A stretch of DNA of 7,624 nucleotides from Planctomycetia bacterium. Its GTDB lineage: Bacteria; Planctomycetota; Phycisphaerae; Phycisphaerales; SM1A02. Where the stretch lies: NCBI GenBank assembly GCA_005799205.1, contig SYHM01000189.1, forward strand, positions 1 to 7,624, written 5' to 3'. Positions 1 through 6,025 of this stretch are shown in pieces (positions within the stretch are counted from its first letter, which is position 1; every line of letters begins with the position of its first letter). The translations under genes were made by a program, and so were the position numbers. The notes beneath the pieces are model-generated. The model had not been told where the DNA came from. It saw only the letters and a program-made list of their open reading frames with translations, and did not search any database.

Positions 1-362
1 TCCTTCGCCAAGTCTGCCCACGCATCTGTCACCGACGGAGCGGGCACGAAGAGCGGCCTCATCTCACGCGCGTAATCGGCTGTGGGCACAGCGGCCCAGT
101 GTTGAATCCACTCGGCATAGTGCTGCGGGTACTTCGTGCCGTTCCAACTTCCGCCAGCGCCCGAGTACAGCCCCCAGTGAATGAACATGCCAAAACGCGC
201 ATCGCGCCACCACCCCATGCGCTGATCGCGGTCGTTCGCCCAACGCGCGAGCTCCTCGTGCTCAATTGGCGGCGGCGTGCGGGTGCGGCAGTCAGGAGCC
301 GCGCAAGCCACAACAACCGACGCGCACACGACTGCGAACACAGATGCGAGAGTTTGGCTCAC
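1..362 (-). CDS. GH29 alpha-L-fucosidase, lipoprotein, N-terminal part (cut by left edge)
   Basis: Glycoside hydrolase family 29 enzymes release terminal alpha-L-fucose from glycans by a retaining mechanism; this copy is probably exported and lipid-anchored. Only the first 120 codons are visible. Residues 1-20 form a short lipoprotein-type signal ending in a VVAC lipobox, with Cys20 as the lipidation site. Residues 52-66 carry the GH29 signature WRDARFGMFIHWGLYS, whose His-Trp-Gly lies in the fucose pocket of known members. AEWIQHWAAVP and TADYAREMRPLF follow, as in the family N-terminus. The catalytic Asp and acid/base are beyond the edge. I chose the GTG at 362-360: an in-frame TAG lies four codons upstream, no ATG precedes the signature except internal ones, and this start gives a sensible signal peptide. 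No Shine-Dalgarno is seen, but a TAGTAT box lies 6 nt upstream. Fucosidases suit a degrader of algal or marine sulfated polysaccharide (inference). Confidence 0.87.
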   Translation of the reverse strand, partial: MSQTLASVFAVVCASVVVACAAPDCRTRTPPPIEHEELARWANDRDQRMGWWRDARFGMFIHWGLYSGAGGSWNGTKYPQHYAEWIQHWAAVPTADYAREMRPLFVPAPSVTDAWADLAK

Positions 363-368
363 GCTGCA

Positions 369-374
369 ATACTA
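369..374 (-). promoter_or_regulatory. Candidate -10 box (TAGTAT) for the fucosidase gene
   Basis: On the minus strand TAGTAT (4 of 6 matches to TATAAT) ends 6 nt before the GTG start. A transcript initiated from it would begin at or within a few bases of the start codon. The identical hexamer precedes the minus-strand gene starting at 5987. No convincing -35 was seen. It lies in the 46-bp gap after the small gene at 409-660, so the fucosidase could be transcribed on its own or read through from that gene. Confidence 0.35.
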
Positions 375-408
375 AGTAAGCGGGCTCCTCCGCCGCACAC
401 AATCTCAC

Positions 409-660
409 TCACGCCCAATACTTGTTTGCCGCCGCGATCGTGGCGAATTCGAGCGCCACAGTGTGACCGATGGCGATCAGCATCGCTGGATCGTCTGCAT
501 AGACGGGGCGCAAGCGCTCGCGCGTTGCTGCGTCGGGCTGCGTCGCCTTGATGACCAAGCGCGCCATTTTCATAGCGAGTTGTCGCCCTTCCTCAGGCGT
601 CTTGGTGATGAGTGAGTTTCCCGGCACGAGTTGAATGGGTGGTGCGTTTGGATCGGTCAT
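409..660 (-). CDS. Small hypothetical protein, 83 aa
   Basis: I do not recognise this protein. It has 83 residues with no signal peptide or clear membrane span. Residues 1-20 are Pro-rich and probably extended. Residues 22-39 (TPEEGRQLAMKMARLVIKAT), 43-52 and 57-80 (Ala-rich, ending AAANKYWA) look like three amphipathic or hydrophobic helices, which suggests a small helical cytoplasmic protein or an oligomer-forming partner. I take the ATG at 660-658 rather than an upstream in-frame start because an AGGAG lies 7 nt before it. That canonical ribosome-binding site is the best support that the gene is real. It lies 46 bp upstream of the fucosidase gene on the same strand and is divergent from the phosphatase gene, with about 60 bp between the starts. 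Function unknown. Confidence 0.6.
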   Translation of the reverse strand: MTDPNAPPIQLVPGNSLITKTPEEGRQLAMKMARLVIKATQPDAATRERLRPVYADDPAMLIAIGHTVALEFATIAAANKYWA

Positions 661-667
661 TGTGGCG

Positions 668-672
668 CTCCT
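668..672 (-). promoter_or_regulatory. Shine-Dalgarno AGGAG deciding the start at 660
   Basis: Minus-strand AGGAG stands 7 nt before the ATG at 660, ideal spacing. It is the clearest ribosome-binding site in the window and fixes the 83-residue reading over the longer 94-residue one. A weak TACGCT box (679-684, minus strand) could supply a promoter with a short leader, but I saw no -35 for it. Confidence 0.6.
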
Positions 673-706
673 GTCTGAAGCGTACAAGCGCACGCAAAGG
701 TCGCAC

Positions 707-712
707 TAGCAT
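707..712 (+). promoter_or_regulatory. Candidate -10 box (TAGCAT) for the phosphatase gene
   Basis: TAGCAT (4 of 6 matches to TATAAT) ends 8 nt before the ATG at 721, so transcription would start close to the initiation codon. There is no Shine-Dalgarno next to this ATG; the nearest purine run, AAAGG, is more than 20 nt upstream, too far to act. No recognisable -35 is present. Confidence 0.3.
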
Positions 713-720
713 CGCCACTG

Positions 721-2775
721 ATGCGGAGCCTATCGATCCAGCGAGCGTCATTGTTGCTCGTTGGAATGCTGTTGGTGGATCTTGTTGCGCTCGCGCTGCT
801 CAACCTCGAGTCGACCAAACAGCATGAAGGAATCGCTGCAGCCGAGTCGGCGCGCTACCTCTCGTATCAGCTGGCGGACGAACTGCGCCAGAGTTCTGAT
901 GACCTGACAACGATGGTGCGTCTCTACGCCGCCACCAGCAATGAAACACACGAGGCGAACTTTCGGCGCATCCTCGCGATTCGTGACGGACTCGCACCCC
1001 GCCCTGACAACTACGGACGCGTCTACTGGGACTACATCTCTGCTGGAGCACTCCCTCCGGGTGGGACGGGGTCTGCAGCTGCGCTCGAAGCTCGGATGGC
1101 GAGCGCAGGGTTCACAACCGAAGAGTTTGACAAGCTGCGCGAGGCGAAAGCGAACTCTGACGCGCTCGTCAACCTTGAAGATGTCGCGATGCATGCGCTG
1201 AAGGGAGAGTTTGCCGATGGCAGCGGCGGATTCACCCGGCGAGGTCCCGCGGATTCTGCCCTCGCTCTCAGCCTCGTGTTCGGACCGCAATACCTCGCCG
1301 AAAAGGCGCGCATCATGGCGCCGATCGACCAGTTCATCGGCATGATCGAATCGCGTACTGCGCAGACGGTCAGCGAGTTGCACTCGCGAGCGGCGCGCAT
1401 GGATCGCATCGCAACATCGCTTCTCGTTCCTGGCGTTGCGCTCGCTGCTCTGCTGCTTTTCATGCTGCGCCGCTGGATTCTGCAGCCGTTGCTGACATTG
1501 GAAGCCACCGCCAAACAGATCGGGAGGGGCAACTTAACTGTGCAAATTCCGGTTGCGCGCGACGACGAGTTCGGACGGGTATCAAGTGCCTTCAATGACA
1601 TGGCAGCAAGTTTGAAGTCGACCACTGTCAGTAAGAACTACATCGATGGCATGCTGGCGTCGATGCCAAATCTCGTGTTGGTGATCGACGCGGTACCAAG
1701 TCAACCCGCCGCCGCATCGATCATTCGCCGCGCAACGCCCGCGGTCGAAGGACTGCTTGGATGGACGCCGGAAGAACTCAAGGACCAACCCCTTCGCGTG
1801 CTGCTTTTCGAACCTGATGCGCCGCACGAGTGGCTTACTGTTGTGCAAGGTGGTGGTGAGGCACGAGGAGTCGATGTTGCCCTTCGTTCGAAGGGCGGCG
1901 TTGAGATTGGAGTGCTCTTTTCTGCTGCGACGCTCGCCCGCGGCCGGCAAGCGGCTGCGCAACTCGTGTGCGTGGCGCAAGACCTCACCGAGCGGCGCCG
2001 GGCAGAGGCTGCGAACCGAGAGAAGGATCGACTGCTGCATGACATGTCAATCGCGCGGAGTATTCAACAGAGTCTGCTGCCAGCGGAAGCTCCGGCAATC
2101 TCTGGATACTCCGTCGCCGGATGGAGCCAGCCAGCCGACATGGCGGGTGGCGACTACTACGACTGGATCACGCTCGACGATGGGTGTGTGCTGGTGGCGA
2201 TCGCGGATGTTGCAGGTCACGGAGTCGGTTCAGCGATGTTGGCGGCGGCGAGTCGCGCTTACCTGCGCTCGTGCAGTGAGTCATCACGCGGAGAAGCACT
2301 TCAAGCGCTCGCGGGACGGGTCAACTCACTCCTGTCGCGAGACATGCCCAGCGACCGCTTTGTCACTGCAGCGGTTGCTGTCCTTGATTCCAATCGACAT
2401 GAACTTCGCGTGTACTCAGCTGGTCACGCGCCGCTCTTCTACTGCCACGCCGCCACGGGCGTGGTTGAGTTGTGGGAGGCGGACGAGTTGCCATGGGGGA
2501 TCGTCGATCTCGGCACCCCACGACCAATCCCGAAGACCATCACGTTCGAACCAGGCGATGTGCTCGTCTTCACCACAGACGGGTTCTTTGAGTGGTTCGG
2601 TCCTGACCGCGAGTGTTTCGGGGTCGAGCGATTGACGGCGACAATTGCGGCAAATCATCACTTGCCGCCGTCCGAGCTCATCGACGCGCTGCACAGCGCG
2701 GTGCGTTCATTTGCTCGCACGGGCGAGCAACAAGATGATCTGACTGCGGTTGTTGTCAAGCGCGACGCGATGTAG
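721..2775 (+). CDS. Membrane-bound SpoIIE/RsbU-type PP2C serine phosphatase with sensor, HAMP and PAS domains
   Basis: Proteins of this class remove phosphate from serine on STAS anti-anti-sigma factors and so switch partners in sigma-factor or stress pathways. Order in the 684 residues: membrane helix 11-28; extracytoplasmic helical sensor about 45-215; second helix about 232-249; HAMP about 251-303, with the DEFGRVSSAFNDM stretch; PAS-like domain about 305-425, with GLLGWTPEEL and ending DLTERRRAEA; short coiled linker; catalytic domain about 443-681. The sensor has motifs seen in many hybrid kinases and cyclases (SSDDLTTMVRLY, RDGLAPRP, NYGRVYWDY, NSDALVNLE, KARIMAPI). Metal-binding acids look intact: Asp478 in GGDYYD, Asp496 in ADVAGHG, Asp620 in TTDGFFEW, and Asp672/673 in QQDDLT. 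An active, signal-gated enzyme is therefore likely. Its signal is unknown, and no STAS protein, anti-sigma kinase or sigma factor lies in the window. It converges on the propeller gene with 17 bp between stops. Confidence 0.93.
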   Translation: MRSLSIQRASLLLVGMLLVDLVALALLNLESTKQHEGIAAAESARYLSYQLADELRQSSDDLTTMVRLYAATSNETHEANFRRILAIRDGLAPRPDNYGRVYWDYISAGALPPGGTGSAAALEARMASAGFTTEEFDKLREAKANSDALVNLEDVAMHALKGEFADGSGGFTRRGPADSALALSLVFGPQYLAEKARIMAPIDQFIGMIESRTAQTVSELHSRAARMDRIATSLLVPGVALAALLLFMLRRWILQPLLTLEATAKQIGRGNLTVQIPVARDDEFGRVSSAFNDMAASLKSTTVSKNYIDGMLASMPNLVLVIDAVPSQPAAASIIRRATPAVEGLLGWTPEELKDQPLRVLLFEPDAPHEWLTVVQGGGEARGVDVALRSKGGVEIGVLFSAATLARGRQAAAQLVCVAQDLTERRRAEAANREKDRLLHDMSIARSIQQSLLPAEAPAISGYSVAGWSQPADMAGGDYYDWITLDDGCVLVAIADVAGHGVGSAMLAAASRAYLRSCSESSRGEALQALAGRVNSLLSRDMPSDRFVTAAVAVLDSNRHELRVYSAGHAPLFYCHAATGVVELWEADELPWGIVDLGTPRPIPKTITFEPGDVLVFTTDGFFEWFGPDRECFGVERLTATIAANHHLPPSELIDALHSAVRSFARTGEQQDDLTAVVVKRDAM

Positions 2776-2779
2776 CCGC

Positions 2780-2794
2780 GACGCGCGCAGCGTC
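2780..2794. terminator. Small GC-rich hairpin between convergent genes, possible weak terminator
   Basis: GACGC, a 5-nt loop and GCGTC form a 5-bp stem just after the phosphatase stop, running into the stop codon of the propeller gene. There is no T tract on either side, so it does not meet the usual intrinsic-terminator form. It may still help end both convergent transcripts. Confidence 0.2.
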
Positions 2795-3878
2795 AGTCGC
2801 ACACCCCCCAGTACGAGAGAATCGTTGCGAGGTCTTGAGCGTCGACGCTGTCGTCGCCGTTGTAGTCGGCGGCGCAGTCGGTGCACGATCCCCACGCACT
2901 GAGCAGGCTCGCCAAATCGGCTGCGTCGATGCATCCGTCGCCGGTGAGGTCGATGAGGTTCGACATCGCAAATCGAAAGACCCCTTGCGTGTTCGTCGCT
3001 GCCATGAGCGTGTCTTGATGAATCTCGAGGTCGAAGAGTGTGAGATCGGTGAGCCCGGCGTTGATGGCAGTCCACCGCACTCCGTTGTCGAGTGAGTAAA
3101 ACGCCCCTGCACCGAACGATCCCGCCACGATCACCCGTCCGTCGCTGGCGAATCCACGGTAGGAGCCTGATGGAAGGCCGCCGCCGAGCAGCGTCCAGCT
3201 CGCCCCTTGATCAGTGGAGCGAAAGACTCCGGTGCCGATCTGTCCACCTGCAAAGAGCGTTGTGCCCTTCGCCTCAATCGCGCGAAAGGTCGTTGAGGTG
3301 AGACCGGTGTTCGCTGCGGTCCAGGTCGATCCCCAGTTCGCGCTCTTGTAGATGCCTGAACTGTTCGTGCCCACAAAGAGAACTGAGCCGATCGATGTGA
3401 TGCACCGCACATCGATGCCGGCAAGTCCGGCGGCAGTCCAACTGTCGCCTTGGTTGTCGGATCGGTACACGCCGGCAGGACCCACATGAAAGAGGTGACC
3501 ATCGACATGGCGAACGCCGTGACCGAGCAGGCTCGAGAGACCTTGGCTCTTTGCGATCCATGTCGTTCCGTTGTTTGCGCTGCGAAAGACTCCCTGGCTT
3601 GTGCATGTATAGATGTACAGACCGTCGACTGCGAATCCGCGCGTCGGGCCGGCCGCGTCGTTGCCAGAGTTTGAGGGCGTGAACGTCAAGGCGCCGTCAC
3701 TCGAGCGATACGCGCCCGTTGCGCCTCCAGAAAATGCAAATCCTTCGCGCGTCGCAAGTGACTGCATATTGAGGCCTGATGTGCCAGCGCACGAAGTCCA
3801 CTGGGCGAGTGCTTGGGGTGCGCTCTCAATCGCGAGTGAACTTGCGGCAACGACGAGGGCGCGACAGTTGAGCGGCAT
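2793..3878 (-). CDS. Exported Asp-box beta-propeller protein with C-terminal dockerin-like EF-hand pair
   Basis: The 361 residues begin with a signal peptide (about 1-26, ending QALAQ). Six Asp-box (BNR-type, SxDxGxxW-like) turns follow at about 57, 98, 138, 177, 219 and 260, spaced 39-42 residues: YRSSDGALTF, FRSANNGTTW, YRSDNQGDSW, YKSANWGSTW, FRSTDQGASW, FYSLDNGVRW. A last GVFRFA strand near 300 suggests a closed propeller of six or seven blades, like sortilin or Ycf48. The tail has two EF-hand-type calcium loops, DLTGDGCIDAAD (310-321) and DYNGDDSVDAQD (338-349), each followed by a helix and a WGxC end; the second has Asp for the usual Gly at position 6. Such dockerin-like pairs are common in planctomycete secreted proteins; a cohesin partner is not implied. 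An upstream in-frame TTG at 3917 would bury the signal behind Arg residues, so I prefer this ATG. No catalytic residues were identified; binding or structural role likely. Confidence 0.85.
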   Translation of the reverse strand: MPLNCRALVVAASSLAIESAPQALAQWTSCAGTSGLNMQSLATREGFAFSGGATGAYRSSDGALTFTPSNSGNDAAGPTRGFAVDGLYIYTCTSQGVFRSANNGTTWIAKSQGLSSLLGHGVRHVDGHLFHVGPAGVYRSDNQGDSWTAAGLAGIDVRCITSIGSVLFVGTNSSGIYKSANWGSTWTAANTGLTSTTFRAIEAKGTTLFAGGQIGTGVFRSTDQGASWTLLGGGLPSGSYRGFASDGRVIVAGSFGAGAFYSLDNGVRWTAINAGLTDLTLFDLEIHQDTLMAATNTQGVFRFAMSNLIDLTGDGCIDAADLASLLSAWGSCTDCAADYNGDDSVDAQDLATILSYWGVCD

Positions 3879-3884
3879 ATGCCA

Positions 3885-3897
3885 AGTATGCCTTCTC
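3885..3897 (-). promoter_or_regulatory. Overlapping candidate start signals for the propeller gene
   Basis: On the minus strand GAGAAGG ends 12 nt before the ATG at 3878, a slightly long Shine-Dalgarno spacing. Directly after it CATACT (4 of 6 to TATAAT) ends 6 nt before the ATG. The two are mutually exclusive: a promoter at CATACT would leave GAGAAGG out of the mRNA. The sequence alone does not decide between them. Confidence 0.25.
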
Positions 3898-3930
3898 GAC
3901 CTCGCGCGGGACAGCAAAAGTTGTGATTGT

Positions 3931-3942
3931 GTGATCGATCAC
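3931..3942. repeat. Perfect 12-bp palindrome in a divergent intergenic region
   Basis: GTGATCGATCAC reads the same on both strands and sits between the divergent propeller (start 3878) and membrane-protein (start 4021) genes, where an operator would be expected. A 12-bp palindrome should occur about twice by chance in a window this long, so a regulatory role is only suggested by position. The 142-bp gap holds nothing else but the promoter candidates listed. Confidence 0.3.
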
Positions 3943-4005
3943 GGGGCGGAGGAGACCGAGAACCTCCGACCGACCCCCCCTTGCCTGAGCGCGATAGGAC
4001 CTGTC

Positions 4006-4011
4006 TAGACT
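4006..4011 (+). promoter_or_regulatory. Candidate -10 box (TAGACT) for the membrane-protein operon
   Basis: TAGACT (4 of 6 matches to TATAAT) ends 9 nt before the ATG at 4021. TTGCCT at 3981-3986 (4 of 6 to TTGACA) could be a -35, but the 19-bp spacing is long. There is no Shine-Dalgarno in the intervening bases, again consistent with a very short or absent leader. Confidence 0.35.
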
Positions 4012-4020
4012 GGTTTCAGA

Positions 4021-4737
4021 ATGGCGACCGAGAATTCAGCGGGCCCTGCAGCCACGATTCGCGCTCGTCCTCGGCGCTGGGTGCGGTGGATTCTGGCCCC
4101 TGCAGCGGCGATTTGCCTCTTTTCACTGTTGTTTCCGTACGCGGCGCTCATGGTGGCGGCGCTCGTGATTGCAGTCGGTGTCATCGCAGCGAGTGTTGGA
4201 GTGGTGGTGGTGATGCGCCGATTTGTCGACACGAACTCATGCGAGGGTTCTGTCTTTCGTGAGTGGCGCCCGTCCAAGCGGGCAGGAGCATGGATCGCGC
4301 TTCGGGTGCTTGCGCAGTGGGCGCCATTTGGAGCGCTTTCCATCATTCTCTGGTGGGGAAACGGATGGATCATCGATCAGGCCATCTATCTGATCCAGAG
4401 CGCGATCGTCGAGTGGTGTGGCAGCATCGAGCCCGAGAGCGCGCAACTCAGTTGGACGGGTGAGTGGATGCTGCGCTGTGTCTTTCCAGATGTCCTCGTC
4501 GATACGGTGAAGTCAGCGAGCTCAGGTCTCTCTTGGGGGATGCGCGTGCTGATGGTGCTTCCGTTCATCATCACCGTGCTCATCGAGATTGAGCGATGGC
4601 TCTCGCTGGCGCTCTTGCTGTGGCTGACCGTTCGATCGCTCGGATACTTCCTCGTACGAATGGTCGTCGCCGAGCAGAGACCCAAGACGGAAGTTTTCTT
4701 CGATCGAGGGAATGAACCTAGGCAAGGAGTCGCATGA
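4021..4737 (+). CDS. Hypothetical multi-pass membrane protein, 238 aa
   Basis: I do not recognise a family. The N-terminus (1-20) is hydrophilic and Arg-rich, then hydrophobic spans lie at about 22-42, 43-65, 91-112, 174-190 and 192-214, giving four or five membrane helices. Between the third and fourth is a loop of about 60 residues with several Trp, Glu and two Cys (133 and 153). The tail after 215 is charged and cytoplasmic by the positive-inside rule (RQ and RR-rich edges). No catalytic or transport motif was seen. The stop codon overlaps the start of the next gene in ATGA (4734-4737), so the two are almost certainly co-transcribed and translationally coupled, and their products probably act together at the membrane. 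Spans were judged by eye; the number could be off by one. Confidence 0.72.
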   Translation: MATENSAGPAATIRARPRRWVRWILAPAAAICLFSLLFPYAALMVAALVIAVGVIAASVGVVVVMRRFVDTNSCEGSVFREWRPSKRAGAWIALRVLAQWAPFGALSIILWWGNGWIIDQAIYLIQSAIVEWCGSIEPESAQLSWTGEWMLRCVFPDVLVDTVKSASSGLSWGMRVLMVLPFIITVLIEIERWLSLALLLWLTVRSLGYFLVRMVVAEQRPKTEVFFDRGNEPRQGVA

Positions 4738-5396
4738 CTCTGCGTGCTCGAACAACAATTCACGAGAAGAGTTTTTCGCTCGGTGGGTTCGCCCCTCTCT
4801 ATTCGAACGCTGCAAACTTCGGCATCACCACCGACGAAGCCGACAACTATCGGTTTCCGCAGCCGACTCGATGCATCATTAAGCGCGTCTTGGCTGGCAA
4901 GTATCTCTTTACCTATCTCAAGCAGCCGAGCGAGAGCAGTTCGTACATCGTCTCGCTTCGAAACCACATTGCGGTTGTTGAACTGCACAATGAACGACTC
5001 TTCTTTCGAATGAACAGGCTTGCGTTCTTCGAGGAGTGCCTCGAGTTGTCGACGACCTGCAACATGCAAGTTCCGTGGCTGTGCTCGGAGAGTCCGTTCA
5101 TCGCCTGCGTCACCGGCTCGGGTCGGGTCGGAATCGAACTCGAGGCGGGGGGAGACGCGCTCGACTCAGAGTCGCAGAGTGCCGCGCCCCTCAAGGTCAA
5201 GCTGCCGCGCCTTGCAGCGTGGTCGTCGGACACGCGACTTCAGCTCGAGGTCGAACCTGGATACCTCAATGCGGCGCTCATGGCTGAAGCGACTGCCGTC
5301 GTGTGTCACTCGTCGCTCGTCATCTCGAGCAACGGTGACGGTGGGCGGGGCTCATGGGAAGTCCCGATGCGCGCACTTCGATTCTTGATGCCGTGA
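4734..5396 (+). CDS. Beta-rich protein, possibly AIM24-like, 220 aa
   Basis: The product is soluble, without signal peptide or membrane span, and looks mostly beta-strand. Several stretches recall the AIM24 / TRAP-like beta fold: alternating strands at 47-62 (CIIKRVLAGKYLFTY), a strand with IVSLRNHIAVVELH at 72-85 and a hinge RLAFFEECLEL (95-105). FIACVTGSGRVGIEL (122-136) resembles the gelled GxG core, and LPRLAAWSSDTRLQLEV (157-173) resembles the LVAW-type strand near the family end. The match is weak and by eye; AIM24 homologs themselves have no settled bacterial function. The start overlaps the preceding membrane-protein stop (ATGA), so coupling fixes this ATG. A role as cytoplasmic partner of that membrane protein is an inference. 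It converges on the gene ending at 5427, with 30 bp between stops and no good terminator hairpin seen there. Confidence 0.7.
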   Translation: MTLRARTTIHEKSFSLGGFAPLYSNAANFGITTDEADNYRFPQPTRCIIKRVLAGKYLFTYLKQPSESSSYIVSLRNHIAVVELHNERLFFRMNRLAFFEECLELSTTCNMQVPWLCSESPFIACVTGSGRVGIELEAGGDALDSESQSAAPLKVKLPRLAAWSSDTRLQLEVEPGYLNAALMAEATAVVCHSSLVISSNGDGGRGSWEVPMRALRFLMP

Positions 5397-5426
5397 CTTC
5401 GGGGGGTGAGAGCGACAACGCGCGAG

Positions 5427-5987
5427 TCATGGTTTTGAGTTCGACTCTTCTGTGGCGAGATCGACCACCCCGCTGGCATTTGCTGAGAAGCGACCCCACG
5501 GTGTGCGAGGGTCCGCAGATTCTTTCTTGGTCCATGGAATGAAGACTTTGAACTGATCGCGATTCTTCGTGGGTGCGATGGAAGTGGCGGTCCGTTGAAC
5601 CTCTCTCCCGCCGAGGATCTCCGCCGTTGCTTCGATCTCGTATGACACGAGACCGTTTCCGAACCACCCTGCGAGGTCTGGCGGCCAACCCTCGGCGTCC
5701 TCCTGGATGCGACCGAAAAGCAGATCGCTCCGAGTGCAGGTGACCTCGAGCTCTGCGCCGTGTGGTGCTGAAACGACACGCCACGCCGAGGGGGTGGATC
5801 GGTCTTCGCCCGTGGAGTCCCAACCCTCGTTCTCTTTGTACTTGACTCGCAGTGACAGTTTCCTTGGGGACTCGAGCGCCCCCTCCGGTCGACTCGGCGT
5901 CAACCACCACGCTGCGGTCATGATGATCGCCACGCCCCCTCCCATCGACCCACACACCGCGAGGATGGCTCCCTTGGTCGGTCGCAT
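5427..5987 (-). CDS. Hypothetical membrane-anchored protein, 186 aa
   Basis: I do not recognise this protein. Residues 8-29 form one hydrophobic segment, rich in Gly and Ala and ending in WWLTP, after a short positive start (MRPTK). This reads as an uncleaved signal anchor with the rest of the protein outside the cytoplasm. The remaining 155 residues are polar and beta-rich (KLSLRVKYKENEGW, GAELEVTCTRSDLLFG, VSYEIEATAEILGG, FKVFIPWTKK), with one Cys in the outer part and many Trp. It could be a small periplasmic domain. The ATG at 5987 gives the anchor directly, and a TAGTAT box lies 9 nt upstream; no Shine-Dalgarno was seen. The gene is divergent from the deoxyhypusine synthase-like gene with 47 bp between starts and shares its promoter region. 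Codon use appears like its neighbours. Confidence 0.65.
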   Translation of the reverse strand: MRPTKGAILAVCGSMGGGVAIIMTAAWWLTPSRPEGALESPRKLSLRVKYKENEGWDSTGEDRSTPSAWRVVSAPHGAELEVTCTRSDLLFGRIQEDAEGWPPDLAGWFGNGLVSYEIEATAEILGGREVQRTATSIAPTKNRDQFKVFIPWTKKESADPRTPWGRFSANASGVVDLATEESNSKP

Positions 5988-5996
5988 CTCGCGCCG

Positions 5997-6002
5997 ATAC
6001 TA
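5997..6002 (-). promoter_or_regulatory. Candidate -10 box (TAGTAT) for the anchored protein
   Basis: On the minus strand TAGTAT ends 9 nt before the ATG at 5987. Its expected -35 position, 17 bp further upstream, coincides exactly with the opposing TATAAG box at 6020-6025, whose minus-strand sequence CTTATA is a poor -35 (3 of 6). Confidence 0.4.
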
Positions 6003-6016
6003 GGCGGTCGCCATCC

Positions 6017-6025
6017 TGCTATAAG
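6017..6025 (+). promoter_or_regulatory. Extended -10 promoter (TGCTATAAG) for the deoxyhypusine synthase-like gene
   Basis: TG, one base and TATAAG (5 of 6 to TATAAT) form an extended -10 element, which in known sigma-70 promoters reduces the need for a -35. TATAAG ends 9 nt before the ATG at 6035, placing the transcript start near 6032-6033. There is no Shine-Dalgarno between it and the ATG. Confidence 0.5.

Noticed and set aside
99..551. A 150-codon plus-strand open frame over the fucosidase and small-gene region.
   Set aside because: It is opposite the GH29 signature frame and gives an Arg/Pro/Ala-rich low-complexity product typical of a shadow frame in GC-rich DNA.
1032..1625. A 197-codon minus-strand frame opposite the sensor domain.
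   Set aside because: It is a complement shadow: Ser/Arg/Ala-rich with no recognisable motif, while the plus strand has clear sensor and HAMP sequence.
1757..2635. A 292-codon plus-strand frame inside the phosphatase gene.
   Set aside because: The overlapping frame holds the PAS and PP2C motifs with all metal-binding residues; the alternative product is Arg/Ser/Cys-rich with no domain.
3879..3917. An upstream TTG start for the propeller gene that adds 13 residues.
   Set aside because: It would place an Arg-rich stretch ahead of the signal peptide; the ATG at 3878 gives a normal signal peptide.
3922..3943. A CRP-type site (TGTGA-N6-TCACA) around the palindrome.
   Set aside because: The half-sites TGTGA and TCACG do not have the required spacing and the right half is imperfect; only the plain palindrome is supported.
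5394..5429. TGACT and AGTCA inverted repeat between the convergent stops as a terminator.
   Set aside because: The arms are only 5 bp and are separated by a 26-nt loop, with no T tract; this is easily due to chance.
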